Source of the DNA: ZC4RG20 sp964553875
Lineage (GTDB): Bacteria; Pseudomonadota; Gammaproteobacteria; Steroidobacterales; Rariloculaceae
NCBI GenBank assembly: GCA_964553875.1
Contig: CAZKNH010000026.1
Span: 1 to 36,391 of the forward strand
DNA: 36,391 bases
Direction: 5' to 3'
In this document: piece by piece, positions 1 to 7,787 of the stretch
Numbering within the stretch: position 1 is the stretch's first letter
Layout: each line of letters starts with the position of its first letter
The notes under the pieces: model-generated
Databases searched by the model: none
What the model was told of the DNA's origin: nothing
The model's input: only the letters and a program-made list of their open reading frames with translations
Translations under genes and position numbers: made by a program

Positions 1-2
1 CG

Positions 3-23
3 TTATCCACAGAATTTGTGGAT
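3..23. promoter_or_regulatory. DnaA-box-like palindrome at the left edge
   Basis: Positions 3-11 read TTATCCACA, a perfect match to the consensus DnaA box. Positions 5-11 (ATCCACA) and 17-23 (TGTGGAT) form an inverted repeat around a 5-bp spacer. The rest of the 175-bp leader holds weak -10-like hexamers (TATAAC at 85-90, TAGAAT at 112-117) without convincing -35 partners. The site could be a DnaA binding site, another operator, or the edge of something lying to the left. Function is inferred from sequence only. Confidence 0.35.
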
Positions 24-175
24 TGCGGCGCGCGGGGCTCGTGCGCGGCTCGTGCCTTTCCCTCATATCCTAGTGCGGCTTTCTTATAACGAACCGCTCT
101 ATGCGCCCGGTTAGAATGAGCGCCTCGCGCAGCGCCCGTCGGCGCTGACGCGGCTGTGCAGCGAGACAAGTCGCG

Positions 176-490
176 ATGAAGCAAATGGTTATCGCCAACC
201 ATCTGGCGGGCGGGTTCGTCGTGTTCCTCGGCCCGGACGACCGCTGGTGCCGGTGGATCGGCGATGGGCGCGTGCTCGAGGACCCGGCCGAGGCCGAAGC
301 GGCGCTCGCTACGGCGAAGCGTCACGAGGCCGAGAACATCGTCGTCGAGCCGACGCTGATCGAGGTCACGATAGACGACACGGGCTTGCCGAGGCCGGTC
401 GAGATTCGCGAGGCCATTCGCGCCTTCGGGCCGACCGTGGGCGGCGGCTCCGGCGCGAGCGCGTCTTCCGGCGTTGGCGGCCACCGCTAG
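176..490 (+). CDS. DUF2849 family protein of the sulfite reductase operon
   Basis: A 104-residue soluble protein matching the small DUF2849 family, which is typically encoded immediately upstream of the sulfite/nitrite reductase hemoprotein. Its biochemical role is not established; an accessory role in sulfite reductase assembly or activity is inferred from neighbourhood alone. The N-terminal half carries the family-like stretch GGFVVFLGPDDRW followed by a helix (AEAEAALATAKRHEAE). The C-terminal 20 residues are Gly/Ser-rich and look disordered. The ribosome-binding site is weak, so the start is moderately sure. The stop lies 9 bp before the cysI start, with the cysI Shine-Dalgarno overlapping the stop, which argues for co-transcription. 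Confidence 0.8.
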   Translation: MKQMVIANHLAGGFVVFLGPDDRWCRWIGDGRVLEDPAEAEAALATAKRHEAENIVVEPTLIEVTIDDTGLPRPVEIREAIRAFGPTVGGGSGASASSGVGGHR

Positions 491-499
491 GAGTGCCGA

Positions 500-2176
500 A
501 TGTACCGTTACGACGAATTCGATCATCGGCTCGTCGCGGAGCGCATTGCGCAGTTCCGTCGACAGGTCAAGCGGCGCCTCGCGGGCGAGATCACCGAGGA
601 TCAGTTCAAGCCGCTCAGGCTCAAGAACGGCGTCTACCTGCAGCTGCATGCGTACATGCTCCGCGTGAACGTGCCGTACGGCACGCTGTCGTCGCGGCAG
701 CTGCGTAAGTTCGCGCATGTCGCGCGGACGTACGACCGCGGCTTCGGCCATTTCACGACGCGGCAGAACATTCAGTATCACTGGATCCGGCTCGAGCAGG
801 TGCCGGACATTCTCGAGGAGCTTGCGAGCGTCGAGATCACGACGATCCAGTCGTCCGGCAACTGCGTGCGCAACATCACGTCCGACCAGTACGCCGGCGT
901 CGCGCGCGACGAGCTTGCCGACCCGCGCGTTTACTGCGAGCTGCTGCGGCAGTATTCGGTGCTGCATCCCGAGTTCTCGTACCTGCCGCGCAAGTTCAAG
1001 ATCGCGGTCACGGGCTCGCCGAACGACCGTGCCGCCGTCGCGGTCCACGACATCGGGCTCAGGATGCATCGCAACGCCGCGGGCGAGATCGGTTTCGAGG
1101 TGCTCGTCGGCGGCGGGCTCGGCCGCACGCCTTACATCGCGCACACGATCAGGGATTGGGTGGCGCCCGAGGATCTGCTCGCTTACGTCGAGTCGATCCT
1201 TCGCATCTACAACATTTACGGGCGGCGCGACAACATTCACAAGGCGCGCATCAAGATCATCGTCAATCAGCTCGGCATCGACCGTTACCGCGAGCTCGTC
1301 GAGGAGGATTTCGCGGCGTCGAAGATCACCTCTCGTCCCGAGCTGCCGCAGGAGGAGATCGACAGGATCGCGGCCTACTTCGCGCCGCCGCCGTACGAGC
1401 CGCTCGAGGACATCGAGGACGAGCTCGATGCGCTCGCGGCGAGCGATGCCCGCTTCGCGAGGTGGCTGCGGCACAACGTCGCTCCGCACAAGCAGCCCGG
1501 GTACGCGATCGTCAACGTGACGCTCAAGGCGCCCGGAGCCGTGCCGGGTGACATCACGGCCGAGCAGATGGATGCGCTCGCCGATATCGCGGACGAGTAC
1601 AGCTTCGGCGAGCTCCGGGTGAATCATCGGCAGAATCTCGTGCTGCCGTACGTGCGGCAGCGCGACCTGCACACGGTCTGGAAGAAGCTCGACGCGCTCG
1701 TGCTCGCGACGCCGAATTTGAACCTCTTGTCCGACGTGATCTCGTGCCCCGGCCTCGACTACTGCGCGCTCGCGAACGCCCGCTCCATCCCGGTGGCGCA
1801 GGACATCAGCGCGCGCTTCGTCGACGTCGACCGTCTCGCCGCGATCGGCCCGTTGACGATCAACGTGTCGGGCTGCATGAACGCGTGCGGCCATCATCAT
1901 GTCGGCAACATCGGCATTCTCGGCGTCGACAAGCGCGGCAAGGAGTTCTTCCAGCTCACGCTCGGCGGGTCCTCCGACCAGAACGCATCGCTCGGCGACC
2001 GGTTGGGCCCGGGGCTTGCGCAGGAGGACGTGCCGGACGCGATCGAGGCGATCGTGGATCGGTACCTCGAGCTGCGCGAGGAGGGCGAGCGTTTCCTCGA
2101 CACCTATCGGCGGGTCGGCATCGAGCCGTTCAAGGAAGCGGTCTACGGGACGGTGGAAGAGAGGGCGATCGCGTGA
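500..2176 (+). CDS. cysI: Sulfite/nitrite reductase hemoprotein (siroheme, 4Fe-4S)
   Basis: A 558-residue siroheme- and 4Fe-4S-dependent reductase, most likely the assimilatory sulfite reductase that makes sulfide for cysteine synthesis in the cytoplasm. The cluster ligands are visible as C-X5-C (Cys416, Cys422, in SCPGLDYCAL) and C-X3-C (Cys459, Cys463, in SGCMNACGHHH), the canonical spacing for coupling the cluster to siroheme. The two-fold repeated ferredoxin-like and catalytic halves typical of the family are present, and the length is normal. A strong AGGAG lies 6 bp before the ATG. The gene overlaps the following DUF934 gene by the GTGA tetranucleotide, so the two are translationally coupled. 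Sequence alone does not fully separate sulfite from nitrite reduction; the DUF2849/DUF934 neighbours favour sulfite. No flavoprotein cysJ is adjacent, so the electron donor may be ferredoxin. Confidence 0.93.
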   Translation: MYRYDEFDHRLVAERIAQFRRQVKRRLAGEITEDQFKPLRLKNGVYLQLHAYMLRVNVPYGTLSSRQLRKFAHVARTYDRGFGHFTTRQNIQYHWIRLEQVPDILEELASVEITTIQSSGNCVRNITSDQYAGVARDELADPRVYCELLRQYSVLHPEFSYLPRKFKIAVTGSPNDRAAVAVHDIGLRMHRNAAGEIGFEVLVGGGLGRTPYIAHTIRDWVAPEDLLAYVESILRIYNIYGRRDNIHKARIKIIVNQLGIDRYRELVEEDFAASKITSRPELPQEEIDRIAAYFAPPPYEPLEDIEDELDALAASDARFARWLRHNVAPHKQPGYAIVNVTLKAPGAVPGDITAEQMDALADIADEYSFGELRVNHRQNLVLPYVRQRDLHTVWKKLDALVLATPNLNLLSDVISCPGLDYCALANARSIPVAQDISARFVDVDRLAAIGPLTINVSGCMNACGHHHVGNIGILGVDKRGKEFFQLTLGGSSDQNASLGDRLGPGLAQEDVPDAIEAIVDRYLELREEGERFLDTYRRVGIEPFKEAVYGTVEERAIA

Positions 2177-2685
2177 CGGGACTGGTCCGTAATGGCGAGC
2201 TCGTCGAGGATCCGTTCGTCGACGTGAGCGGAGCCGATACGCTGCCCGAACGCGGCGCGATCATCGTCAGTCTCGAGCAGTGGCAGGCGCACCGCGATGC
2301 GCTCGTCGCCCGCCGGGAGCCGCTCGGCGTGAAGCTTCGCAGCGACCAGATGCCGCAGGCGATCGCGGACGACCTCGAGCATTTCGACGTGATCGCACTC
2401 GAGTTCCCGAAGTTCCGTGACGGCCGGGCGTACTCGTACGCGCGTCTGCTTCGCGAGCGCTACGGCTACAAGAAGGAGCTGCGCGCGGTCGGCGAGGTCC
2501 TGCTCGAGCAGCTCCATTTCATGCTGCGCTGCGGATTCGATGCGTTCGAGATCCGAGATCCCGATCCGCTCGGAGCGTTTCGTGCCGCGGCCGCCGACTA
2601 CACGGTCTGGTATCAGCCGACTGGCGACGGGCGGCCGACCGCGATGCAGCTGCGCCGTCAACGGTTGCAGCAACAGCAGAGCTGA
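2173..2685 (+). CDS. DUF934 family protein of the sulfite reductase operon
   Basis: A 170-residue protein of the DUF934 family, which almost always follows cysI-type genes. It starts at a GTG overlapping the cysI stop codon (GTGA); the open frame extends further upstream, but those codons lie inside cysI. Family-like segments are FPKFRDGRAYSYARLLRERY and the EQLHFMLRCGFDAFEI region near residues 110-130. There is no signal peptide or membrane segment, so it is probably cytoplasmic. The precise function is unknown; a role supporting sulfite reduction is inferred from conserved context. The C-terminus ends in a Gln-rich tail (RQRLQQQQS). Confidence 0.85.
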   Translation: MTGLVRNGELVEDPFVDVSGADTLPERGAIIVSLEQWQAHRDALVARREPLGVKLRSDQMPQAIADDLEHFDVIALEFPKFRDGRAYSYARLLRERYGYKKELRAVGEVLLEQLHFMLRCGFDAFEIRDPDPLGAFRAAAADYTVWYQPTGDGRPTAMQLRRQRLQQQQS

Positions 2686-2744
2686 TCATCGCCGGGACGG
2701 GTCCCGACACTGCGCCATCGCGCGCATGACGTGCGTTCTGCCTC

Positions 2745-2768
2745 GCAGGGACCGTGCCGCGTCCCTGC
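2745..2768. terminator. Hairpin between convergent genes, possible terminator
   Basis: GCAGGGAC (2745-2752) and GTCCCTGC (2761-2768) form a perfect 8-bp stem with an 8-nt loop, midway between the sulfite reductase operon and hemD, which converge here. A second GGGAC...GTCCC inverted repeat lies at 2693-2706. Neither is followed by a T-run, so intrinsic termination is only a possibility. Confidence 0.4.
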
Positions 2769-2815
2769 CGCGGCCGGACGCTATCGCTCGAGCCGCGCCG
2801 TGATCCGTCGAGGGC

Positions 2816-3646
2816 TCAATCTTTCCCGGCGAACGCGTCGATCAACGCACTGACGAGCGGTTTCAGATGGAAACTGTCGTCCGGCACGACGTCGACGCGA
2901 ACGCCGCGCGCGTCGAGCGCGTCCGCGACGATCGGACCGACCGCCGCAACGCGTGCCGCGGCAAGCCCGTGGCCGAGCTCCGTCTCGAGTCGGCGCGCGG
3001 CCGCAACCGCGAAGAGCCGGTCGACCTGCACCGCGCTCGTGAACGCGATCGCGTCGACCTCACGGCGCGCGAGGCGCTCGATCAACCGCGCGACCTCGTC
3101 CTCGTCGGCCTCGTCCGCGTAGCGGTACGGCGTGACGAAATCGGCGTCGATCCGGCGCGCCGCGCAGTGCTCGACGAGCGCCTTCGGCGGCTCGGCGGCA
3201 TAGAGCTGCACACCGATTCGTCTGCCCTCGAGCGGGAGCGGTTCGAGCGCGCGGACGATGCCTGCCGTCGTCGGCTCCGGAGCCTCGATCGTCGCCGACA
3301 GACCGCGCGCACGCAGCGCGCGTTTCGGCTTCGGCCCGCGCGTCAGGGTCGACGTGCGCGCGAGCGCGGAGACGAAGCGTTCCTCGAGGCCGGCCCGTGC
3401 AGCGAACGCGACGAGCCGCTCGATGCCCTCGCCGGTGTAGAAGACGACGAGCTCGGGCGGCGCATCGATCAAACGCTCGAGCCACGCGACGACCCGAGGC
3501 TCGTCGTCGGCGTCGTGAATCGTCACCAACGGACAGCGCACGACGCGCGCGCCCCGCCGCTCGAGCAGCGACGCGAACACCTCGAGCTGCCGGCTTTCCG
3601 GCACGGCGATGACCTTGCCGTGCAGCGGTTCGCCGTCGTCGGTCAT
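2816..3646 (-). CDS. hemD: Uroporphyrinogen-III synthase
   Basis: A 276-residue protein with the bilobed HemD architecture. The opening segment resembles the family start (GKVIAVPESRQLEVFASLLE), and a later segment has the characteristic DAIAFTSAVQVDRLF pattern. The enzyme cyclises hydroxymethylbilane with D-ring inversion to uroporphyrinogen III, the branch point for heme, siroheme and cobalamin. Siroheme is the cofactor of the sulfite reductase encoded convergently next door, so the pairing makes biological sense. HemD is poorly conserved in general, so the assignment rests on overall pattern. It is transcribed 16 bp downstream of the TAXI lipoprotein gene and is probably the last gene of a mltD-TAXI-hemD transcript. 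No hemC is visible nearby. Confidence 0.8.
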   Translation of the reverse strand: MTDDGEPLHGKVIAVPESRQLEVFASLLERRGARVVRCPLVTIHDADDEPRVVAWLERLIDAPPELVVFYTGEGIERLVAFAARAGLEERFVSALARTSTLTRGPKPKRALRARGLSATIEAPEPTTAGIVRALEPLPLEGRRIGVQLYAAEPPKALVEHCAARRIDADFVTPYRYADEADEDEVARLIERLARREVDAIAFTSAVQVDRLFAVAAARRLETELGHGLAAARVAAVGPIVADALDARGVRVDVVPDDSFHLKPLVSALIDAFAGKD

Positions 3647-3662
3647 GTCCGCGCGGGCGAGC

Positions 3663-4682
3663 TCACTCGGCGAGCAGGCGGGCCTGATTGCGCTCGTGGG
3701 CTTCGGTCCACAGGCCGACCTCGCGGTAGTAGCGGATCGCGCCGTCGTGATAAGGATGATGGGTCTCGGCGGGCGCGATCGCGTCGGCGGACTGATCGGC
3801 GAGCTGCACGTACTCTCGACGCAGATCGTCCCAGCTCTCGTGCAGCGTCTTGATCACGCGGTAGACCAGGTCCTCGGGCACGTGCGTGCTCGAGTTCAGA
3901 AAATCCAACACGCCCGCGACGCGGGTAGGGCCGACGAGGCCGACGCTCGACGGCCCCGGCGTCGCGGTGACGGGCACCGCGCCGATCATGCCGGCGGAAA
4001 GCTTCGCTTCGTCTTCGCCCATCGTGAGGTAGCGGATGCCGCCTGGAATCGACGAATGGACCTGGATCGACAGTGCCGTGTCGAGCCCGGTCGGCACCGC
4101 GTCCGCACGGCCTTCGGTCAGCATTCTCATCGCGTCCGGAAGGCCCGCGACCACGATCGGCTGGACGTCCGCGGGCGTGAGCCCCCCGGTCGCGAGGATC
4201 GCGGTGTGAAGCTGCTCGAGCGCAACGTTCGAACGGAACGTGATGACGACGCGTTTGCCGCGCAGGTCCTCGATGCGTGTGAGCCCGGAGTCCGCGCGTA
4301 CCATGTACATGATCGGCAGCGGAAACGCGACCCCGACGGCGCGCAGCCGGTCCATCCGCTCCGTGTACGGCGGCAGACCCTGGAAAGCGAGGTGCGAGTC
4401 GATGCCGGTGTTCAACCCGAACGAGATCTCTCCGCGCTGCAGCATCGGCAGGTAGACGGACGACCCGGTATACGGCCGCATCGTCGCGCGGATGCCGGCG
4501 CGCTCCTGGAGGACCTTTGCGAATCCGGCCGCGACGGCATACACGTGAGTGCCGGCGGGGTTCGAGCCGATCGTAATCGACTGCGCCGCGGCGGGCGCAC
4601 CGTTCTCACCGGTTTGTTCGCACGCCGCGAGCAGCGAAAGAGACAGCGCGGCGAGCATCGCCGCAAGCATTCGTCGAGTCAT
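3663..4682 (-). CDS. TAXI family TRAP transporter solute-binding lipoprotein
   Basis: A 339-residue binding protein of the TAXI (TRAP-associated extracytoplasmic immunogenic) family. The N-terminus is a lipoprotein signal with the lipobox LAAC at about residues 18-21. The mature domain begins ITIGSNPAGTHVYAVAAGFA, the family hallmark, and continues with GEISFGLNTG and LRGKRVVITFRSN. Such proteins normally capture a small anion and pass it to a fused DctQM-type TRAP permease, but no permease gene is near, so this copy is an orphan in the window. It lies 48 bp downstream of mltD and 16 bp upstream of hemD on the same strand. The ligand cannot be predicted; a sensing or scavenging role is possible. 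Confidence 0.88.
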   Translation of the reverse strand: MTRRMLAAMLAALSLSLLAACEQTGENGAPAAAQSITIGSNPAGTHVYAVAAGFAKVLQERAGIRATMRPYTGSSVYLPMLQRGEISFGLNTGIDSHLAFQGLPPYTERMDRLRAVGVAFPLPIMYMVRADSGLTRIEDLRGKRVVITFRSNVALEQLHTAILATGGLTPADVQPIVVAGLPDAMRMLTEGRADAVPTGLDTALSIQVHSSIPGGIRYLTMGEDEAKLSAGMIGAVPVTATPGPSSVGLVGPTRVAGVLDFLNSSTHVPEDLVYRVIKTLHESWDDLRREYVQLADQSADAIAPAETHHPYHDGAIRYYREVGLWTEAHERNQARLLAE

Positions 4683-4730
4683 CGCCCGCGAGCGTAACCC
4701 AACTGCTCGGCGCTGGAAACCTGCGGGTGC

Positions 4731-6968
4731 CTAGATCGAAAGCTGATCGTCGGCTTCGATCGGCCGCAGGCGCGGGAACTTCACGACGGTGCCGGGACGC
4801 ACGCGGTCGAGATCGAGGTCCGGGTTGTACTGGCGAAGCAGCCAGACCGGCACGTTGTACGTGCGCTGCGCGAGCACCCACAGCGATTCGCCGCGGCGGA
4901 TCACGTGGTCCTCGACGTCCTCGATCCGATGGCTCGAGAAGAACTGCTCCTGATGCTGCCGGTGGTACGCGATGCGGCGGCGCTCGAATTCTTCGGGGCT
5001 CACACGCGAGAAATCGAGCCGAAGCGTTTGTCCGATGACGACGTTCTGATTGAAGGCGAGGCCGTTCAGATCACGCAGCCGCTGCGTGCGGATCTCGAGC
5101 CAGTCCGCGTAGTGGCCGAGCGTCTCGAGAGCCTGCACGAAGATCCTGCCGTCCGAGACGGCGTAGTCGCTCGGATCGGCCGCGAGCTCCGCCTGGTGGC
5201 TCGCGAGCACGTTCGATTCGAGCGTTGCCTCCGTGTCCGGCGACTCCTCGACGATCGGTTCCTCATCGGCAGCGAGATCGGCGAGCACGTCGGCGACGTC
5301 CGCATCGGCCGCGTCCGCGGCGGCTCCGATCGGCGCTGCGGCCAGCAGCGCGTCCGCCGCTTGTCCCGCCGCGCCGCCGTCCGACGGTTCGACGAGCACG
5401 GCTTCGCGCGCTTCCACGGTGATGTCGGGGGTCGCCGCCGCAAGCACGACCTCGGGCTCGGCGCCGCCGGTCGGCACGCGCAGGCGCTGGCCGGCGTAGA
5501 TCAGGTTGCGATTGCGGATGCCGTTCGCGGCAAGCAACGCGTCGACGTCGACGTTGAACGTACGCGCGATGCGCTCGATCGTGTCGCCCCTCTTCACGAC
5601 GTATTCGCCGTCGGCGAGCTCGGGCTCCGAGCTCGCGAGCACGACCGGCGCCTGGCCCGCCGGAACCGGAAGCTTCAAGACCTGGCCGGCGCGAATCATG
5701 TGGCTGTTGCGAAGACCGTTCAGCTCGACGAGCGACGCAACGCTGACGCGGTAACGCGCGGCGATCTGCGACAACGTCTCGCCGCGCACGACGCGGTGCT
5801 CGACATCCGGCAGCTGCGCCGCGAAGCGCTCGGTCGCCGGCACGGCAGCGAGCAGCACGTCGGGGTTGCGTGCGGCTGCCTCGCCGGGCAGCCGCAGCGG
5901 AAAGCCGCGGGGCACGTATTTCTCGCCGCTCCACACGATCGGCGTCAGCGCCGGATTCAGCTCGCGCAGCTGGCTGACCCCGATCCCGAGCGCACGCGAC
6001 AGCGTCTGGACCGACATGTAGTCGGGCACCTTCGTCACGATCGTCGCGGATGCAGGCGCGAAGTCGACCCTTCCGAAGTACTTCTCGGGGTTCTTGTCGA
6101 TGTCCGATGCCGCAAGGAACGCGGCATAGAAGTTACGGGACGCGAAGCCGAAGGTTCGGCCCTTGTAGCGCTCCGCGATGACGCCCATGTCGGTCGTGCC
6201 GAGCTGGCTGACTGCGCGACGCATGCCGCCGACGCCGTGGTTGTACGCCGTGATCGCGAGCGGCCAATGGCCGAGGACCTCGTAGTTGTCGCGCAGGAGG
6301 CGGGCCGCCGCGTCGGTCGACAGGAACGGATCGCGGCGCTCGTCGACGATGTGATCGATCTGCATGTAGCGCAGCCCCGTCGAGCGCGTGAACTGCCACA
6401 TGCCGGCCGCGCCGGCTTTCGAATAAGCCGTGGGGTCGAACGACGACTCGACGTGAGGCAGCGCGACGAGCTCCGCCGGCACGCCGTGCTGCTCGAGGAC
6501 CTCGAGGATGTAGTCGCGCCAGATTCCGGAACGAATCAAGCCCGCCTTGAAGCGATCGGCCTGGCCGAGCTGGAAGCGGAGCCGCTGCGCGGCCGCTCGG
6601 AATTCGGCGTTGCTCGTGCCCTCCGGGAAGAGCGCGAGGACGCGGCGTTCCTCCGCGTTCAGCCCGTCGCGCACGCCGCGCCCGAGCTTCGTCAGGATAT
6701 CCCGGTACCGGCGCACGGCCTGGTCGACCTGGCGCCGACGCTCCGCCTCCGATCTCGTATTGCGGACCGTTTCGTAAACGATGTCGAGCCGCTCGGAGTC
6801 GTGAATGAAGCCGCCGCGCGTATCGACCTCCGTATAGACGCGGGTCCAGAACTGGACCGCTGCCTCGAGCTGTTTCGGACGGGGGAACTTGTCGTCGGCC
6901 GCCGTGAGCGCCGGTGCGATCGTGATCACGACGGCCAGGAAGAGCCGCGCAAACGGATTTCTCGGCAT
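4731..6968 (-). CDS. mltD: Membrane-bound lytic murein transglycosylase D with LysM repeats
   Basis: A 745-residue periplasmic enzyme that cleaves the MurNAc-GlcNAc bond of peptidoglycan with 1,6-anhydro product formation. I chose the ATG at 6968 because AGGGGA stands 8 bp upstream and the protein then opens with a clean signal peptide (residues 1-23); a start 15 codons earlier is open but unlikely. The SLT domain (about 145-300) carries the catalytic Glu174 in ALPHVESSFDP and the family segments GMWQFTRSTG and AYNHGVGGM. LysM repeats follow at about 393-440 and 453-500, then a long Ala/Asp/Glu-rich linker, a degenerate LysM-like unit and a last LysM near the C-terminus. It is longer than E. 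coli MltD (about 450 residues) because of the linker and extra repeats. No lipobox is seen, unlike the E. coli enzyme. Confidence 0.92.
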   Translation of the reverse strand: MPRNPFARLFLAVVITIAPALTAADDKFPRPKQLEAAVQFWTRVYTEVDTRGGFIHDSERLDIVYETVRNTRSEAERRRQVDQAVRRYRDILTKLGRGVRDGLNAEERRVLALFPEGTSNAEFRAAAQRLRFQLGQADRFKAGLIRSGIWRDYILEVLEQHGVPAELVALPHVESSFDPTAYSKAGAAGMWQFTRSTGLRYMQIDHIVDERRDPFLSTDAAARLLRDNYEVLGHWPLAITAYNHGVGGMRRAVSQLGTTDMGVIAERYKGRTFGFASRNFYAAFLAASDIDKNPEKYFGRVDFAPASATIVTKVPDYMSVQTLSRALGIGVSQLRELNPALTPIVWSGEKYVPRGFPLRLPGEAAARNPDVLLAAVPATERFAAQLPDVEHRVVRGETLSQIAARYRVSVASLVELNGLRNSHMIRAGQVLKLPVPAGQAPVVLASSEPELADGEYVVKRGDTIERIARTFNVDVDALLAANGIRNRNLIYAGQRLRVPTGGAEPEVVLAAATPDITVEAREAVLVEPSDGGAAGQAADALLAAAPIGAAADAADADVADVLADLAADEEPIVEESPDTEATLESNVLASHQAELAADPSDYAVSDGRIFVQALETLGHYADWLEIRTQRLRDLNGLAFNQNVVIGQTLRLDFSRVSPEEFERRRIAYHRQHQEQFFSSHRIEDVEDHVIRRGESLWVLAQRTYNVPVWLLRQYNPDLDLDRVRPGTVVKFPRLRPIEADDQLSI

Positions 6969-7137
6969 GCAGATGTCCCCTGAGCAGCACGACGACCTCG
7001 AGACCGCCGGCATTGTGTCCCGACGGTGCGACGCAGGCGCTGACGTATATCACGCTGCGAGGGCCGGGCCGCGGTGCACGAAAGATCACGAGCGGCCCGC
7101 TCGGCGGCGTCGCTTTTCCTTATGTTTTATCGCGGGT

Positions 7138-7150
7138 TGAGTATAGCAGC
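7138..7150 (-). promoter_or_regulatory. Extended -10 promoter candidate for mltD
   Basis: On the minus strand the sequence reads TGCTATACT, an extended -10 (TGn) followed by TATACT (5 of 6 matches to TATAAT) at 7145-7140. No good -35 lies 17 bp upstream (CTTTCG), as is usual for extended -10 promoters. Initiation would fall near 7133, giving a leader of about 165 nt before the mltD ATG. Confidence 0.45.
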
Positions 7151-7182
7151 TCGACCACTACGCGAAAGCTGCGCGGTACGGC

Positions 7183-7698
7183 TCAACGACGCGTCAGCGC
7201 CCGGATCAACGACGCGTGCTTCGGGAACCGCGCGAGCAGCTCGTCGGTGCGCGGCATCTCGAAGTCCTCGAAATCGAAACCGGGTGCGACCGTGCAGCCG
7301 CCGAACGCCCACGGGACGCCGGGCCCGAGTCGTGCAGCCTGCCACCAGCCCGCGGGGACGACCGCGGAGGGTTCGCCGTCGTCGAGCGCCGTGGTCAGCG
7401 TGACGACGCGGTAGCTGCCGACGTCGTCGAGCAGGTGCAGCTCGAGGGGGCCGCCCGCATACAGGTGCCAGATCTCGTCCGTCCACTGCACACGGTGAAA
7501 AGCCGAGATTTGTCCTTCTGCGAGCAGGTAATAGATGAACGTGCCTGCGGCGCGCGTCGCGGGCGGCTCCGACGGGATACCGCGGTGCTCGACGAGCAGG
7601 TCCGCCCGGTAGATTTCGCGGTAGAAGCCGCCTTCCGGATGCGGCTTCAGGCCGAAACGTCGTACGATGCGTTGTGCTGCCTCGTCCATCTGCGACAT
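7183..7698 (-). CDS. Cupin-fold DUF985 family protein
   Basis: A 171-residue single-domain cupin of the DUF985 family. Diagnostic segments are LKPHPEGGFYREIYR near the start, FIYYLLAEGQISAFHRVQWTDEIWH, and a later AFGGCTVAPGFDFEDFE. The fold is a beta-barrel that may bind a metal or a sugar-like ligand; the biochemical activity of the family is undefined. There is no signal peptide, so it is probably cytoplasmic. It is transcribed divergently from the secreted protein gene at 7788 with an 89-bp shared intergenic region. On the minus strand TTGTCC (7762-7757) and TAATAT (7740-7735) are spaced 16 bp and could be its promoter, but the match is moderate. Confidence 0.88.
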   Translation of the reverse strand: MSQMDEAAQRIVRRFGLKPHPEGGFYREIYRADLLVEHRGIPSEPPATRAAGTFIYYLLAEGQISAFHRVQWTDEIWHLYAGGPLELHLLDDVGSYRVVTLTTALDDGEPSAVVPAGWWQAARLGPGVPWAFGGCTVAPGFDFEDFEMPRTDELLARFPKHASLIRALTRR

Positions 7699-7787
7699 GG
7701 CTTACCTCTCGCGCTCGGCCCGACGGTATTTGACATATTAAACTACGGCGGCAGTCGGACAACGCAAAGAAGAGACAAGGGGGTTCA

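Noticed and set aside
1..175. Chromosomal replication origin
   Set aside because: Only one palindromic pair of DnaA-like boxes, no A+T-rich unwinding region and no dnaA, dnaN or parAB genes nearby.
4905..6983. Long open frame antisense to mltD (nearly 700 codons)
   Set aside because: High G+C removes stop codons from the opposite strand; the translation is Arg-rich without any family pattern, whereas mltD shows signal, catalytic and LysM motifs.
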